Counted from the stretch's first letter, positions 31,346 to 39,726 are shown. The stretch: DNA of 42,285 nucleotides from Anaerolineaceae bacterium UBA4890 (GCA_002399085.1 DHCY01000001.1:1-42285), one strand, 5' to 3'. Notes: generated by a model not told the origin, from the sequence alone. Numbers and translations are program-made.

Positions 31346-32398
31346 TTAATGAGTGTGTTCGTGTAACTTTTCAGCTTCGTTTTCGTGGGCATGGAAATGG
31401 GAATGGGTGTAGGTCTCAGTCACTTCAACCTGACCATCCAGAGCGTTACGGGTGAGGACGCGTTGATGGATGTGCTCGTGTGTGTGCTGAATTCCAATCG
31501 TATCATTGATCAGGAACCAGGTAGCAATCCCCATAATTCCCAATCCCAACCAAAAGTTTACTCCAAGCTTTGAAGGAAATATTAGAAGGGAAAATGTGAC
31601 ACCGATAAAAGGAGCAAATGCATAATATGCGCTGGTCTTGGCTGCGCCTAAATGCCTTTGCGCTTTGACGTAAAAATTGATGCTTAAGCCGTAGGCAACA
31701 AAGCCGAGCAACAGCACGAAAGGTATCAGCCAGAACTGTGGGAAGACCTCCCGTGTGGCAATTGCCAGAATCAAAGAACCCAGACCAGATCCAAGTCCTT
31801 TGATGATGACGATGTCAGAGCTGCTGCGGTTGGAAAGGCGCCGGGTAAAGTTGTTTTCCAGCCCCCAGGCAAGGCTGGCTCCCAGCACAAGCAGCGATCC
31901 GGTAGAGAAACGTAACGCTGCACTGGAATCCAACGAGAGCACAATGCTTGACAGAGTGACCAATAAAATCGCTATCCACAGTTTTGGGGAGATAGCTTCC
32001 TTGAAGAGCATCAGCGCGATCAAAGAAGTACCAACAATTTCGAAATTGTTGAGCAGGGAAGCATTCGCGGCATGCGTGCTGCGCAAACCAAACAGTAGCA
32101 GGGCAGGGGCGAGGATATCAAGCAGGATCATACCGATGATGAAGGGCTTTTCATCCTGGCTGATTGGTGCGATCTGTTTTTGTTCTTTACGATTGCTGGC
32201 GAGCCACAAAAGCAGCATGCCTAACCCTGCACCAAGGTACAGAAAGGCTGATAAATAGAGTGGCGGAACCTTTGCAAGCAGCAATTTGGAGAAGGGCATA
32301 TTCAACGCATAAAGCACTGCTGCCATGATGGCGAAAAGGCTTGCCTTGCGAATGGTGGTTATGTTTACTCTCCCGATCGATACAAAAAAGGCCGACAA
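31346..32398 (-). CDS. DMT (EamA) family transporter with histidine-rich tail
   Basis: Up to 350 residues. Ten membrane helices in two EamA repeats (AAVLYALNMPFSKLLLAKVP at the start of repeat 1, LVLGASLAWGLENNFTRRLS at the start of repeat 2). The last 50 residues are cytoplasmic and rich in histidine: IQHTHEHIHQR and YTHSHFHAHENE, then LHEHTH. Such tails in transporters often bind zinc, nickel or cobalt, but the transported compound is unknown. The start is doubtful: the longest frame begins at a TTG inside the terminator of the preceding gene (32384-32415), and the first ATG (32326) would cut into helix 1. A rare start such as ATA at about 32363, seven bases after GGGAG, is possible. Confidence 0.8.
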   Translation of the reverse strand: MSAFFVSIGRVNITTIRKASLFAIMAAVLYALNMPFSKLLLAKVPPLYLSAFLYLGAGLGMLLLWLASNRKEQKQIAPISQDEKPFIIGMILLDILAPALLLFGLRSTHAANASLLNNFEIVGTSLIALMLFKEAISPKLWIAILLVTLSSIVLSLDSSAALRFSTGSLLVLGASLAWGLENNFTRRLSNRSSSDIVIIKGLGSGLGSLILAIATREVFPQFWLIPFVLLLGFVAYGLSINFYVKAQRHLGAAKTSAYYAFAPFIGVTFSLLIFPSKLGVNFWLGLGIMGIATWFLINDTIGIQHTHEHIHQRVLTRNALDGQVEVTETYTHSHFHAHENEAEKLHEHTH

Positions 32399-32415
32399 GT
32401 TATATTGTCAGCCTT
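32384..32415 (-). terminator. Terminator after the GlsB-like gene
   Basis: AAGGCCGACAA (32388-32398) pairs with TTGTCAGCCTT (32405-32415) around GTTATA, with one mismatch. On the minus strand it ends in a T-run. It separates the SRPBCC/GlsB pair from the downstream transporter. Confidence 0.8.
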
Positions 32416-32433
32416 CTTTCGATCTGAAAATTT

Positions 32434-32685
32434 TTATTTGCGGCTGACGAACCAATTGTAAATCAGAAGCACCAATACCGCACCTCCGATTGAAACAAGT
32501 AGTGTCGTCAGGTTGAATCCTGTAACCAGGTTTGTACCCAAAAGCAGGCTTGTGATCCAACCGCCCAGCACACTGCCTGCGATTCCAATCAGGATGTCCA
32601 TATACCACTTGTGGTCGGTCTTCATCAGCCAGGATGCTGCCATTCCAGCCAGCAGACCTACGATGATTGATGTAATTAAACCCAT
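32434..32685 (-). CDS. GlsB/YeaQ/YmgE-family stress membrane protein
   Basis: 83 residues, three membrane helices. LITSIIVGLLAGMAASWLM, then DILIGIAGSVLGGWI and LLVSIGGAVLVLLIYNWF give the typical glycine-rich pattern of the transglycosylase-associated protein family. Its members are induced by general stress; biochemical role unknown. It begins 20 bp after the SRPBCC gene and is followed by a strong terminator, so the two form a two-gene operon. Confidence 0.9.
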   Translation of the reverse strand: MGLITSIIVGLLAGMAASWLMKTDHKWYMDILIGIAGSVLGGWITSLLLGTNLVTGFNLTTLLVSIGGAVLVLLIYNWFVSRK

Positions 32686-32704
32686 TTTTTAACTCCTTGT
32701 TAGA

Positions 32705-33154
32705 TTATTTTGGAAATTGCTCTTCAACCAGTTTGCGCAAGGCATTGGTTGTGTTTTTTACACGGATCAAATCGCGCGGATTACCGCCGGAAATAAAGCG
32801 TCCAAAGATACCGCCGCCCGAGAGCGTGTCGAGTTTGTATTCAACTTTTACCTCGTCATCGCTCAAACCAAAAAAGCCGCCGCTGCTGCGCAGCGTAAAG
32901 TTGTGCCGGTCCTTATCGCCATCGAGATCTGTGACGAATTCGAATTCTTTTCCCGGGTTAAAGATTGTTACTGTGGCGGTACCGGATTTATCACCAGCTG
33001 TCCAACGGACAGTTGTCCCCTCACTTACCGGACCAAAATGCGAAACACTATCCATAAAGGGCAGCCATTTTGACCATAGGGTGGCATCAGTAAGCACCAC
33101 CCATGTGTTGTCTACCGATGCGTCGATTTCGACTTCTCTTTCAAATTTTGCCAT
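32705..33154 (-). CDS. SRPBCC-family (START-like) protein
   Basis: 149 residues. The family's opening FEREVEIDASVDNTWVVLTD is present, then the WSKWLPF segment, a beta-rich core (TTVRWTAGDKSGTATVTIFN) and the C-terminal amphipathic helix RDLIRVKNTTNALRKLVEEQ. Such helix-grip proteins bind hydrophobic ligands or act in stress protection. No enzyme motif is seen. It is the first gene of an operon with the GlsB-like protein. A minus-strand TATAAT about 75 bp upstream (near 33231) is a candidate -10 box. Confidence 0.88.
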   Translation of the reverse strand: MAKFEREVEIDASVDNTWVVLTDATLWSKWLPFMDSVSHFGPVSEGTTVRWTAGDKSGTATVTIFNPGKEFEFVTDLDGDKDRHNFTLRSSGGFFGLSDDEVKVEYKLDTLSGGGIFGRFISGGNPRDLIRVKNTTNALRKLVEEQFPK

Positions 33155-33273
33155 TGTTAACTCCTAATTCTGTCTATTGCTCCGCCGTCACGTTCGTTTT
33201 GGCAGAGCATTTGCATTTGTATCAAAGCTGATTATACAAATTTAACCGCAGGTTTCGATCTTTTGTCGAAGAT

Positions 33274-34137
33274 TTAGGGCTCCGGTTGGGGAAAATTCAT
33301 AAATCGCGAAACATCGATCATCGAATTGCTGCCGCTGGTCATGACCTGGGGCAGAATCCCATTCCACCTGGTCAGGAACAAGTATTGCAGATACTCATCA
33401 GTCAGCGCGCCGGTATCTGCCAGCGCTTTCTGGGCATCTGCCTGACCCTGAGCCTGGGCGATCACGGTTTGTGCATCGATCTCAGCCTGGGCAAGTTTCT
33501 GCTTCGAGGTTTCCACCTGCTGTTGGGCAACCTGTTTGGCTTCGATCGCATTTTGGTATTCTGCCGAGAAGTCGAAATTGACGATATTGAAATTTTCTAC
33601 CACAATGAAATACGGCTCAAGCTGCTTCGCCAGTTCGTCTTCCGATTGCATGCGAACTTCGTCCCGCTTGGTGATCAATTCTTCAGCAGAAAATCGTGCA
33701 GTGACCGCTTTGAAGGCGTTCTGAATGGCTGGTGCAACGATAATATCGGCATAATTTGTGCCCACGTTCTGATAAACCTCTTTGGCATGGTTACCGTCAA
33801 GGTGATAATTAACCGCGATCAGCGAAGTGACCACCTGCAGGTTTTCTGACATGGCTGTTGCCTGCACTTCGTCCTTCTGGGTTCGGATGCTGAGCATGAC
33901 TGCCCTCTCAACAAAGGGAATTTTGAGGTTGATACCCGAGTATGCCACGCGATTAACTGCGCCGAAACGCGTGACAACGCCAATCGTCCCCGCAGGCACC
34001 TCGTAGAGAGCGGATGTGAGCAGAATGAATAGCACCAGGGCAATGATTATCCCCAGAATGACCTTCCCGCCAAGTTTGATGCCTTTGAAGCGGTTATTTC
34101 CTGTTGAATTTGTGGCTGTAAAGTTTCCATCGAACAT
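33274..34137 (-). CDS. Prohibitin-like SPFH membrane protein
   Basis: 287 residues. A membrane helix (about 28-45, ILGIIIALVLFILLTSALY) precedes the SPFH domain, which opens EVPAGTIGVVTRFGAVNRVA as in prohibitins, continues with IPFVERAVMLSIRTQKDEV, and is followed by a coiled coil with Ala/Gln repeats (KQVAQQQVETSKQKLAQAEI). The C-terminus has LFLTRWNGILPQVM, another prohibitin feature. Likely a ring-forming membrane scaffold that controls membrane proteases or organises proteins; that role is from the family. It is the third SPFH gene in the window and is the most classical of the three. Confidence 0.92.
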   Translation of the reverse strand: MFDGNFTATNSTGNNRFKGIKLGGKVILGIIIALVLFILLTSALYEVPAGTIGVVTRFGAVNRVAYSGINLKIPFVERAVMLSIRTQKDEVQATAMSENLQVVTSLIAVNYHLDGNHAKEVYQNVGTNYADIIVAPAIQNAFKAVTARFSAEELITKRDEVRMQSEDELAKQLEPYFIVVENFNIVNFDFSAEYQNAIEAKQVAQQQVETSKQKLAQAEIDAQTVIAQAQGQADAQKALADTGALTDEYLQYLFLTRWNGILPQVMTSGSNSMIDVSRFMNFPQPEP

Positions 34138-34232
34138 AGTTCACCTCTTTTCACTACTATTAAACCAGAAAACCGGTGAAGTGACTATAGATAATATTGG
34201 GTGATTAATTATCGTCCTGAACGTACTTTGTT

Positions 34233-34653
34233 TTGTCAACCTGAGCCTCTTTCCGTAGGACTCTTCGAGTGCGAAGGATCTTGATGGGACGTCGACGAAA
34301 TCGTTTTGATAGTACTGTTAAGATTCATCACCTTTGTTCAGAATGACAGAAGGCTTGTCAGAATGATAGAAGGCTTGTCAGAATGATAGAAGGCTTGTCA
34401 ACCTGAGCCGCTTTCCGTTGGACTCTTCGAGTGCGAAGGATCTTGATGGGACGTCGACGAAATCGTTTTGATAGTACTGTTAAGATTCTTCACCTTTGTT
34501 CAGAATGACAGACCCTTTGTCATCCTGACAGACCCTTTGTCATCCTGAGCCTCTTTCCGTTGGACTCTTCGAGTGCGAAGGATCTTGATGGGACGACGAC
34601 GAAATCGTTTTGACAGTACTGTTAAGATTCTTCACTTTGTTCAGAATGACAGA
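34233..34653. repeat. Three copies of a 118-bp dispersed repeat with short tandem spacers
   Basis: Copies at 34233-34350, 34395-34512 and 34537-34653. Each begins TTGTCA(A/T)CCTGAGCC, contains CTCTTCGAGTGCGAAGGATC and ends TTCAGAATGACAGA, with only a few differences. The spacers are themselves repeats: GAATGAYAGAAGGCTTGTCA three times (34341-34400) and a 20-bp GACCCTTTGTCATCCTGA unit twice (34511-34550). Short 'cctgagc...gaaggatct' repeats are common dispersed elements in bacterial intergenic DNA. No gene of its own in this stretch. Confidence 0.92.
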
Positions 34654-34741
34654 AGAACCCAGAATGACAGACGAACCCAGAATGACAGACGAACCCATAA
34701 TGACAGACGAACCCAGAATTACAGACGAACCCAGAATGACA
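34652..34741. repeat. 18-bp tandem repeats that form the 5' end of the MFS frame
   Basis: Five units of GACGAACCCAGAATGACA (34652, 34670, 34688, 34706, 34724), with small changes. They arise from the end of the dispersed repeat. 18 bp is six codons; in the MFS frame each unit reads (R)MTDEP, and four of the five carry an ATG. Confidence 0.92.
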
Positions 34742-36016
34742 AACATCAACAATTTCAAAGCTTTGCTTGATACAATTACGCACGTGGAAAATGACAATCC
34801 CGCCGAAACCCTGACCCAGGAAAACAACAGCCTGCTTTCCGAACCGGAAGCAGACAACCACCACGACAGTGTGCGCGTTGTCGGCTCTGTTGCCCTTGCG
34901 CACGGCATTCACGATATGTTCTCGGGCTTTCTGCCACCGCTCCTACCGATCCTGATCGCCAAGTTTGGGCTGAGCAACCTGAGTGGTGGCTCGTTGACTT
35001 TATTCTATTCACTGCCCTCGCTGCTGCAACCCCTGATCGGCTCCATTGCTGACCGACGAAATCTGAAAATTGTGGTCAGCCTGGCTCCGCTCGTCACTGG
35101 CACAGTTATGACCTTGTTGGGTTTGGCCGCAACGCCTGCGATGATGATGGTGATGTTGGTTTTGGCGGGTTTGAGTTCAGCCGCATTGCACGCGATTGGT
35201 CCGGCCTTAAACAGCAAACACGCGGGTAAAAAGCTCGGCAGAGGGATGAGTTTTTGGGTCAACGCCGGCTCTCTGGGCTATGCACTGGGTACGCTTGTGC
35301 TGGTTTCGGCATACGACGTGCTCGGTCTTTCAGGGTTACCGATTCTGATTATTCTTGGTGCAGTTGCATCAGTCCTGGTTTGGCGGGGATTGAAGGATGT
35401 TGATACATCGGTTGATATGGTCAGGAGTCAGAAAAGCGCGCCAAAAAACTGGGGCAAAATTCTAAAAATCATGGTTCCGATTGTCTTCATCATTGCGTCA
35501 AGGGCCATGATGGTTGTGATGCTTTCGACCTATTTTCCAGCTTTTTTGCTTGAGCGCGGCGCAAGCACCTGGGTTTCCGGGGCAGGGATGACGCTTATTT
35601 TCGGTTCGGGTGTGGTTGGCTCGTATGTTGCCGGCAGCTTGAGCGACAAATTCAGCCGGATCAACATCCTGGCGATCAGTACGATTACCCTGTTCGCTTT
35701 TATGATGATCTTCCTGCGGTTTGAGGGCTGGTTACAGGTCCCTGTGCTGATGCTGATTGGTTTCTTTGAGCTCGCCGCATTGCCTGTGCTAATGGCATTG
35801 GTACAGGACGGTTTTTCAGAAGACAGGGCTTTTATGAATGGTCTTTTCCTTGCCATAAATTTCGTCGGAACCTCCCTGGCGGTACCCCTGGTAGGGCGCC
35901 TGGCAGATCTTTACAGCTTTCAACAAACATTTCAACTGGCAGCCTACATCCTGCCATTTGGCTTAATTGGGATGGGCTGGCTGCAGCGCTTGAGCAGATC
36001 CAGCCGGCAGAGCTAA
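34736..36016 (+). CDS. MFS transporter (fosmidomycin-resistance-like)
   Basis: 426 residues from the ATG at 34736; the frame stays open back to 34610. The first 50 residues are hydrophilic. Then come about twelve membrane helices; the first carries VVGSVALAHGIHDMFSGFLP and is followed by IGSIADRRNLKI, the usual MFS loop. The arrangement of the N-terminal His-Asp helix is like the Fsr (fosmidomycin) efflux family. Substrate unknown. The start is unclear: the upstream part is made of 18-bp repeats giving MTDEPR units, with an ATG in nearly every unit and no Shine-Dalgarno sequence. I chose the last ATG of the array because the sequence becomes non-repetitive there; other starts are possible. 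Confidence 0.85.
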   Translation: MTNINNFKALLDTITHVENDNPAETLTQENNSLLSEPEADNHHDSVRVVGSVALAHGIHDMFSGFLPPLLPILIAKFGLSNLSGGSLTLFYSLPSLLQPLIGSIADRRNLKIVVSLAPLVTGTVMTLLGLAATPAMMMVMLVLAGLSSAALHAIGPALNSKHAGKKLGRGMSFWVNAGSLGYALGTLVLVSAYDVLGLSGLPILIILGAVASVLVWRGLKDVDTSVDMVRSQKSAPKNWGKILKIMVPIVFIIASRAMMVVMLSTYFPAFLLERGASTWVSGAGMTLIFGSGVVGSYVAGSLSDKFSRINILAISTITLFAFMMIFLRFEGWLQVPVLMLIGFFELAALPVLMALVQDGFSEDRAFMNGLFLAINFVGTSLAVPLVGRLADLYSFQQTFQLAAYILPFGLIGMGWLQRLSRSSRQS

Positions 36017-36027
36017 CCTGCCCTATG

Positions 36028-36163
36028 CGTTGCGTCACTACGAGGGAGCATCGCGACCGTGGCAGTCTGCCTTTGACCTCTCCGAAATTGCTATCGGCGG
36101 GTCTGGGACCCTCCCCTACACGTTGCGTCACTGCGAGAGAGCAACGCGACCGTGGCAGTCTGC
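36028..36163. repeat. Two copies of a 43-bp dispersed repeat
   Basis: 36028-36070 and 36121-36163, both beginning CGTTGCGTCACT and ending GCGACCGTGGCAGTCTGC, with a few differences between. They lie just past the MFS stop codon. Short repeats with this 'tcactgcgag...gcgaccgtggcagtct' core are familiar from Chloroflexota and other intergenic DNA. Confidence 0.85.
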
Positions 36164-36190
36164 TGTTGCCTTTCACACAAACCTCCCAGG

Positions 36191-36224
36191 ATGGGCCTGG
36201 GGTCCGCCCATGGCCGATTTTTTG
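36191..36224 (+). terminator. Possible terminator of the MFS gene
   Basis: ATGGGC (36191-36196) pairs with GCCCAT (36206-36211), loop CTGGGGTCC, and a T-run follows at 36217-36223 after five bases. The gap to the T-run makes this moderate. Confidence 0.4.
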
Positions 36225-36346
36225 AATAGCATAAAAAGAAGCACTTTTACACAAGGCGTACGCGCGGTTTTTTTTCTGACGGAAAAGCAAATCCTCCAAC
36301 AATTCATGAGATGACTGATAACAGTTAGTCTTAACGAGAAAAACAG

Positions 36347-36375
36347 TGGACAAAAAAGAATGGGTTTGCTATAAT
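36347..36375 (+). promoter_or_regulatory. Promoter of tRNA-Val
   Basis: TGGACA (36347-36352), 17-bp spacer, TATAAT (36370-36375) preceded by an extended TGC. The tRNA begins 12 bp downstream, as expected for a stable RNA gene. Confidence 0.8.
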
Positions 36376-36387
36376 CTTGACACTCTG

Positions 36388-36462
<75 letters not shown>

Positions 36463-36507
36463 CTGTATTAGTCTCAATGAGGGAAATACGAGCAAAAACG
36501 GCATCGA

Positions 36508-36541
36508 ATAGCAAGGATTAGCAGTTCCGTATAGCACGGAT
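36508..36541. repeat. Direct repeat between tRNA and integrase
   Basis: ATAGCAAGGAT (36508-36518) and ATAGCACGGAT (36531-36541), 23 bp apart with one difference. Their place between the attachment site and the integrase gene suits arm-type integrase binding sites, but this is only inferred. Confidence 0.35.
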
Positions 36542-36554
36542 AAAAGCAGAAAGG

Positions 36555-36588
36555 GCACCAGTATAAAAAAAAGCTGGTGTTCTTTTTT
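36555..36588 (+). terminator. Rho-independent terminator before the integrase
   Basis: CACCAG (36556-36561) pairs with CTGGTG (36574-36579), followed by TTCTTTTTTATT. It probably ends transcription from the tRNA promoter. Confidence 0.75.
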
Positions 36589-36647
36589 ATTCCAAACCAA
36601 AACCAGCGTTATCCCAACCATATATCGCTGTTCAGGAGGCAGCAAGG

Positions 36648-37571
36648 ATGAAACAACTTACCCTATCTCAAGCACTCGAAGGCTATATCCTCTTTGCGGA
36701 GCCAAAGCTTTCACCCCATACCATCCAAGACTACTTCAACACTTTCCGTAAGTTTCAGAGCTTTCTTGGGGAAGATCTTCTGATCAATGACATAAATGTC
36801 GAACATATTGCCGGCTTCATCAGCCAGTACCAGCATCTCAAGAAAAAGACCCTGCGAAACTACCACACGGGTTTGTCAGCTCTCTGGACTTGGGCATTCC
36901 AACAAAATCTGGTAGACGAGAAGGTTCCCCAAACCTACCAGCCCCCCAAGCCAGATGAAATCGCCATCGTGCCTTACACTGAAACAGATATCAAAGCCAT
37001 GCTGGCCAGCTGCCAAAAAAGGAAGCCATACCTGCTACCTGGGCAGCGTGAAACGGCAACTGACTTTCCAGAAGGACCACGTCTGAAAACAAGCCTGCTT
37101 CTGCTTCTTGATACTGGGATCCGCGCTAGTGAATATTGTGGACTCAAAATCAAAGATGTGGATCTGCGCAATCGAAACATCATGGTCATGGGGAAAGGGC
37201 GCAAAGAGCGCCAAATCCCGATCTCTAGCAGGACCGCCCAAGCCCTCTGGTCCTACTTCTCAATCCGCCCAGACATGCTGATCAATTCACCCGCCTTTGC
37301 CACGGTAAATGACACTCATATCAATCGTGACAACTTCCTGAAGTCGATCTATCGCCTGGGTGAGCGGGCTGGTGTTCAGGACCCCACCATACATCGTTTC
37401 AGACACACCTTTGCTATTAATTTCTTACGCAATGGTGGAGATATCTACACTTTGCAAAGAATCCTTGGACATTCCACCCTGGACATGGTCAAGCGTTACC
37501 TGGCAATTGCTCAGGTGGATATTCAGGCAGCTCATCGCCGCGCCAGCCCGGTTACCAATTGGGGGTTATGA
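36648..37571 (+). CDS. Tyrosine recombinase/integrase (prophage)
   Basis: 307 residues. An N-terminal SAM-like DNA-binding domain (about 5-85: QALEGYILFAEPKLSPHTIQ) precedes the catalytic domain. The active-site set is complete: Arg in DTGIRASEYCGLKIKDVDL, Lys in GKGRKERQIPIS, the HxxR box in IHRFRHTFAINFL, His in RILGHST, and Tyr in DMVKRYLAIAQVD. Such enzymes integrate phages or elements, often in tRNA genes, and this one lies 185 bp downstream of tRNA-Val. AGGAGG is upstream of the ATG. The remaining genes to the window end are phage-like and on the other strand; the integrase ends 6 bp inside the convergent SH3 gene. Confidence 0.93.
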   Translation: MKQLTLSQALEGYILFAEPKLSPHTIQDYFNTFRKFQSFLGEDLLINDINVEHIAGFISQYQHLKKKTLRNYHTGLSALWTWAFQQNLVDEKVPQTYQPPKPDEIAIVPYTETDIKAMLASCQKRKPYLLPGQRETATDFPEGPRLKTSLLLLLDTGIRASEYCGLKIKDVDLRNRNIMVMGKGRKERQIPISSRTAQALWSYFSIRPDMLINSPAFATVNDTHINRDNFLKSIYRLGERAGVQDPTIHRFRHTFAINFLRNGGDIYTLQRILGHSTLDMVKRYLAIAQVDIQAAHRRASPVTNWGL

Positions 37572-37790
37572 TCTTAACTGTGTTTCACTCTCAGCAGGGG
37601 CATCTTCCAGGTGCCCCTTGATCACCCAACCCTGTGGTTGAGTGAGCATGGCCCAGTCACCATTCATTTTTGCTACAACGACCTCTTGGCCTCTCCATAG
37701 TTGCCCAACTCGGGTGCTTGTTGAGTTTGGGCTCATGAATACTGCTGCAACCTGGCTTTTGCAAACCATAATTTTGTTCTTTTTGCTCAT
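37566..37790 (-). CDS. Small SH3-domain phage protein
   Basis: 74 residues. Pattern of a bacterial SH3 domain: VCKSQVAAVFMSPNSTSTRV, then GQLWRGQEVVVAKMNGDWAM, then GWVIKGHLED, about the size of one domain. Such domains bind peptidoglycan or other proteins. GGAG lies five bases before the ATG. It is the last gene of the phage tail/lysis group on this strand and overlaps the convergent integrase gene by 6 bp. No signal peptide; perhaps a partner of the endolysin, though that is a guess. Confidence 0.7.
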   Translation of the reverse strand: MSKKNKIMVCKSQVAAVFMSPNSTSTRVGQLWRGQEVVVAKMNGDWAMLTQPQGWVIKGHLEDAPAESETQLRS

Positions 37791-37846
37791 TTAATCTCCA
37801 TTATTTTGGTCTCCCATACGCTGAAATGTGGAAAATACGAAGCTGT

Positions 37847-39451
37847 TCATTCTACCAACCTTGTTACATCCGCACTAACAATCAGCGTTCCACTCGTAAG
37901 CGTGCTCACCTCGTTGGCTTCAATCAGCTGAATATCGTACACATATGTTCCAGGTAACAGATCATCTGTCACGTCTTCTTTTAGCATAATCATTACATCG
38001 CCTGCAGCTTCATCTGTAATCGTGAGTGAACCGTCACCTCCAGTTGGATAAGCCGCTCCATTCAGTCGGAGCAGGCCGTCAGATAAACCATCGGCGTTCT
38101 TGCGAATACGTATGATAGCATTGTCGTCCGATTGGTTGGTACTGTGCTTGACCGTGAAGTCCAGAGTCACATAAGCCGCAAGCGAACCGAGACCCGCAAC
38201 ATCAGCAATGAATGTATCACCACGCAGTACCGTAATCTTTGAACCTATTACCGTTGGTGTAATCGTAATAGAACTGGCATCCATCAAGTCTGTCTTGGAT
38301 TTGATACTGTCAATCTTATCATCCAGAGCGGCCAATTCTTCACTTGTGGCAATACCCGTAGGATCCACCGTGGCGGAGGCATCAATCCTATTTGGCACAG
38401 AGAATGCCAATTGGTCTGTTTTTGCTTTTACTGCGTCCATCTTGTAGTCCACTATCTCCAATGCTTCTGAAGTCGCTAGACCAGTTGGGTCGATCGTCGC
38501 ACTTGCATCCACCTTGTTTAGTGTGGTGAAAGTGAGCTGATCGGTTTTGGTTTTGATAGCTCCAATACCAGCATTATCCGGCGCGGTGTAGTTAGCCGCC
38601 AACAATGGCGTGGTAGGGATAGCGTTTACACTTTCCTGCGTTGCTAATGCGCTTACATCCGCCTTGTACTGGTCAGGATTGTCGAGGTCTGCTTGCAACG
38701 CGGTCATGCGTGCATCATATTCATTAGCAGGTGCAAGTCCTGAAACATCAGCCTTGTAAGTCGCTGCAGCATCTGAATGAGCTAAAGTGCCTGTCACATT
38801 CAACTTATCTAAATAACCCGCTCTTGTGGCAGTAAGGCGTGTTTCGATTTCGTCCACATAGGCTTTGAGCGTTACTAAGGTTTCAGTTGTCCAACCTGCG
38901 CCCTTGATTGCGGTTAATGTTGCTTCGAGTGCTAATCCTGAAACATCGGCTTTATATTGAGCAGGGTTATCTAAGTCTGTTTGCACCACATCCAACTGAT
39001 CGGACAGCGTTTCGAGCGTGTCGCTGTCAGCCCCCACCCGTGCCACTTGCGTTGCGCCCGTGTCTGCCGACTTGAGCGGATAGGCGGTAGACTCGTCAAA
39101 CTTGCCAGCCGTGATTGCGTCATCGGCAAGCGTGATACCCGTGTCGAGTTTTTCCGTGCCAGCCCTGTCAATGACCCACATCGCTGGAATGTCCTGAGCG
39201 TCTACTGTGTCGGTTGCTGTGTGAAAAACCGCAACGTACTCGGCGGCGGCATCCACCGTGCCACTCGCAAGCAAATAGCGGTACAAGCCATCACCAATTT
39301 CTGTGCAAGCACCATCGGTAACGACCTCTGTTTTCGTGCCGTCACGAATGACCTCATAAACTGTAATGGTGACAGTCAGCCCTGTTGTACCAACTCCGTC
39401 AGTTGTGTAATGGGCATAATAGATTACTGAATTACCGCTATTTTCGTGCAT
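37847..39451 (-). CDS. Phage tail fibre/baseplate-type protein with repeats
   Basis: 534 residues. The first 110 resemble a beta-sandwich attachment domain (YYAHYTTDGVGTTGLTVTIT). The middle (about 120-390) is a repetitive, likely trimeric shaft with two repeat types: LDNPAQYKADVSGLA / LDNPDQYKADVSALA, and KTDQLTFTTLNKVDASATID / KTDQLAFSVPNRIDASATVD with DPTGLATSE between. The C-terminal 140 residues form another beta-rich domain (ITVLRGDTFIADV). Its size, composition and place before small structural genes and an endolysin suit a receptor-binding or fibre protein; no specific family is recognised. AGGAGG precedes the ATG. Confidence 0.75.
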   Translation of the reverse strand: MHENSGNSVIYYAHYTTDGVGTTGLTVTITVYEVIRDGTKTEVVTDGACTEIGDGLYRYLLASGTVDAAAEYVAVFHTATDTVDAQDIPAMWVIDRAGTEKLDTGITLADDAITAGKFDESTAYPLKSADTGATQVARVGADSDTLETLSDQLDVVQTDLDNPAQYKADVSGLALEATLTAIKGAGWTTETLVTLKAYVDEIETRLTATRAGYLDKLNVTGTLAHSDAAATYKADVSGLAPANEYDARMTALQADLDNPDQYKADVSALATQESVNAIPTTPLLAANYTAPDNAGIGAIKTKTDQLTFTTLNKVDASATIDPTGLATSEALEIVDYKMDAVKAKTDQLAFSVPNRIDASATVDPTGIATSEELAALDDKIDSIKSKTDLMDASSITITPTVIGSKITVLRGDTFIADVAGLGSLAAYVTLDFTVKHSTNQSDDNAIIRIRKNADGLSDGLLRLNGAAYPTGGDGSLTITDEAAGDVMIMLKEDVTDDLLPGTYVYDIQLIEANEVSTLTSGTLIVSADVTRLVE

Positions 39452-39461
39452 TTAGCACCTC

Positions 39462-39704
39462 CTAAAGTGCGTCTATCTCTGCCAGTTTCGCCTGATACGC
39501 ATCCGTCAAACTCTGAATGTCCGTCTCGGCTGTCGTGACCGCGCTATCCCGTTCAGACTGCGCCTTGCGGATTGCCGATTGCAAAGTTGCCGCTTCTGTT
39601 TCGAGCCGTGAGCGTGTCAGGAATGACTCGAATAAAGCCACATCTGTGTCAAATGCCGCTACGATTTTGTCGATTACTAAACTGATTACTTCCTGTGATG
39701 CCAT
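39462..39704 (-). CDS. Small coiled-coil phage protein
   Basis: 80 residues, not recognised. Almost entirely helical: VISLVIDKIVAAFDTDVALF, then a charged coiled coil (ETEAATLQSAIRKAQSERDS). No membrane helix, so it is not a typical holin. AGGAGG lies upstream of the ATG, and the stop is ten bases before the tail-fibre gene. Probably a small structural or chaperone protein of the tail. Confidence 0.65.
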   Translation of the reverse strand: MASQEVISLVIDKIVAAFDTDVALFESFLTRSRLETEAATLQSAIRKAQSERDSAVTTAETDIQSLTDAYQAKLAEIDAL

Positions 39705-39726
39705 GTGTACCTCCTAAGTACATTGA

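Noticed and set aside
36025..36314. Plus-strand frames of 66 and 94 residues after the MFS gene
   Set aside because: They are read through dispersed repeats and have no ribosome-binding site.
39462..39704. Phage holin
   Set aside because: The protein is helical and charged, without a membrane segment.
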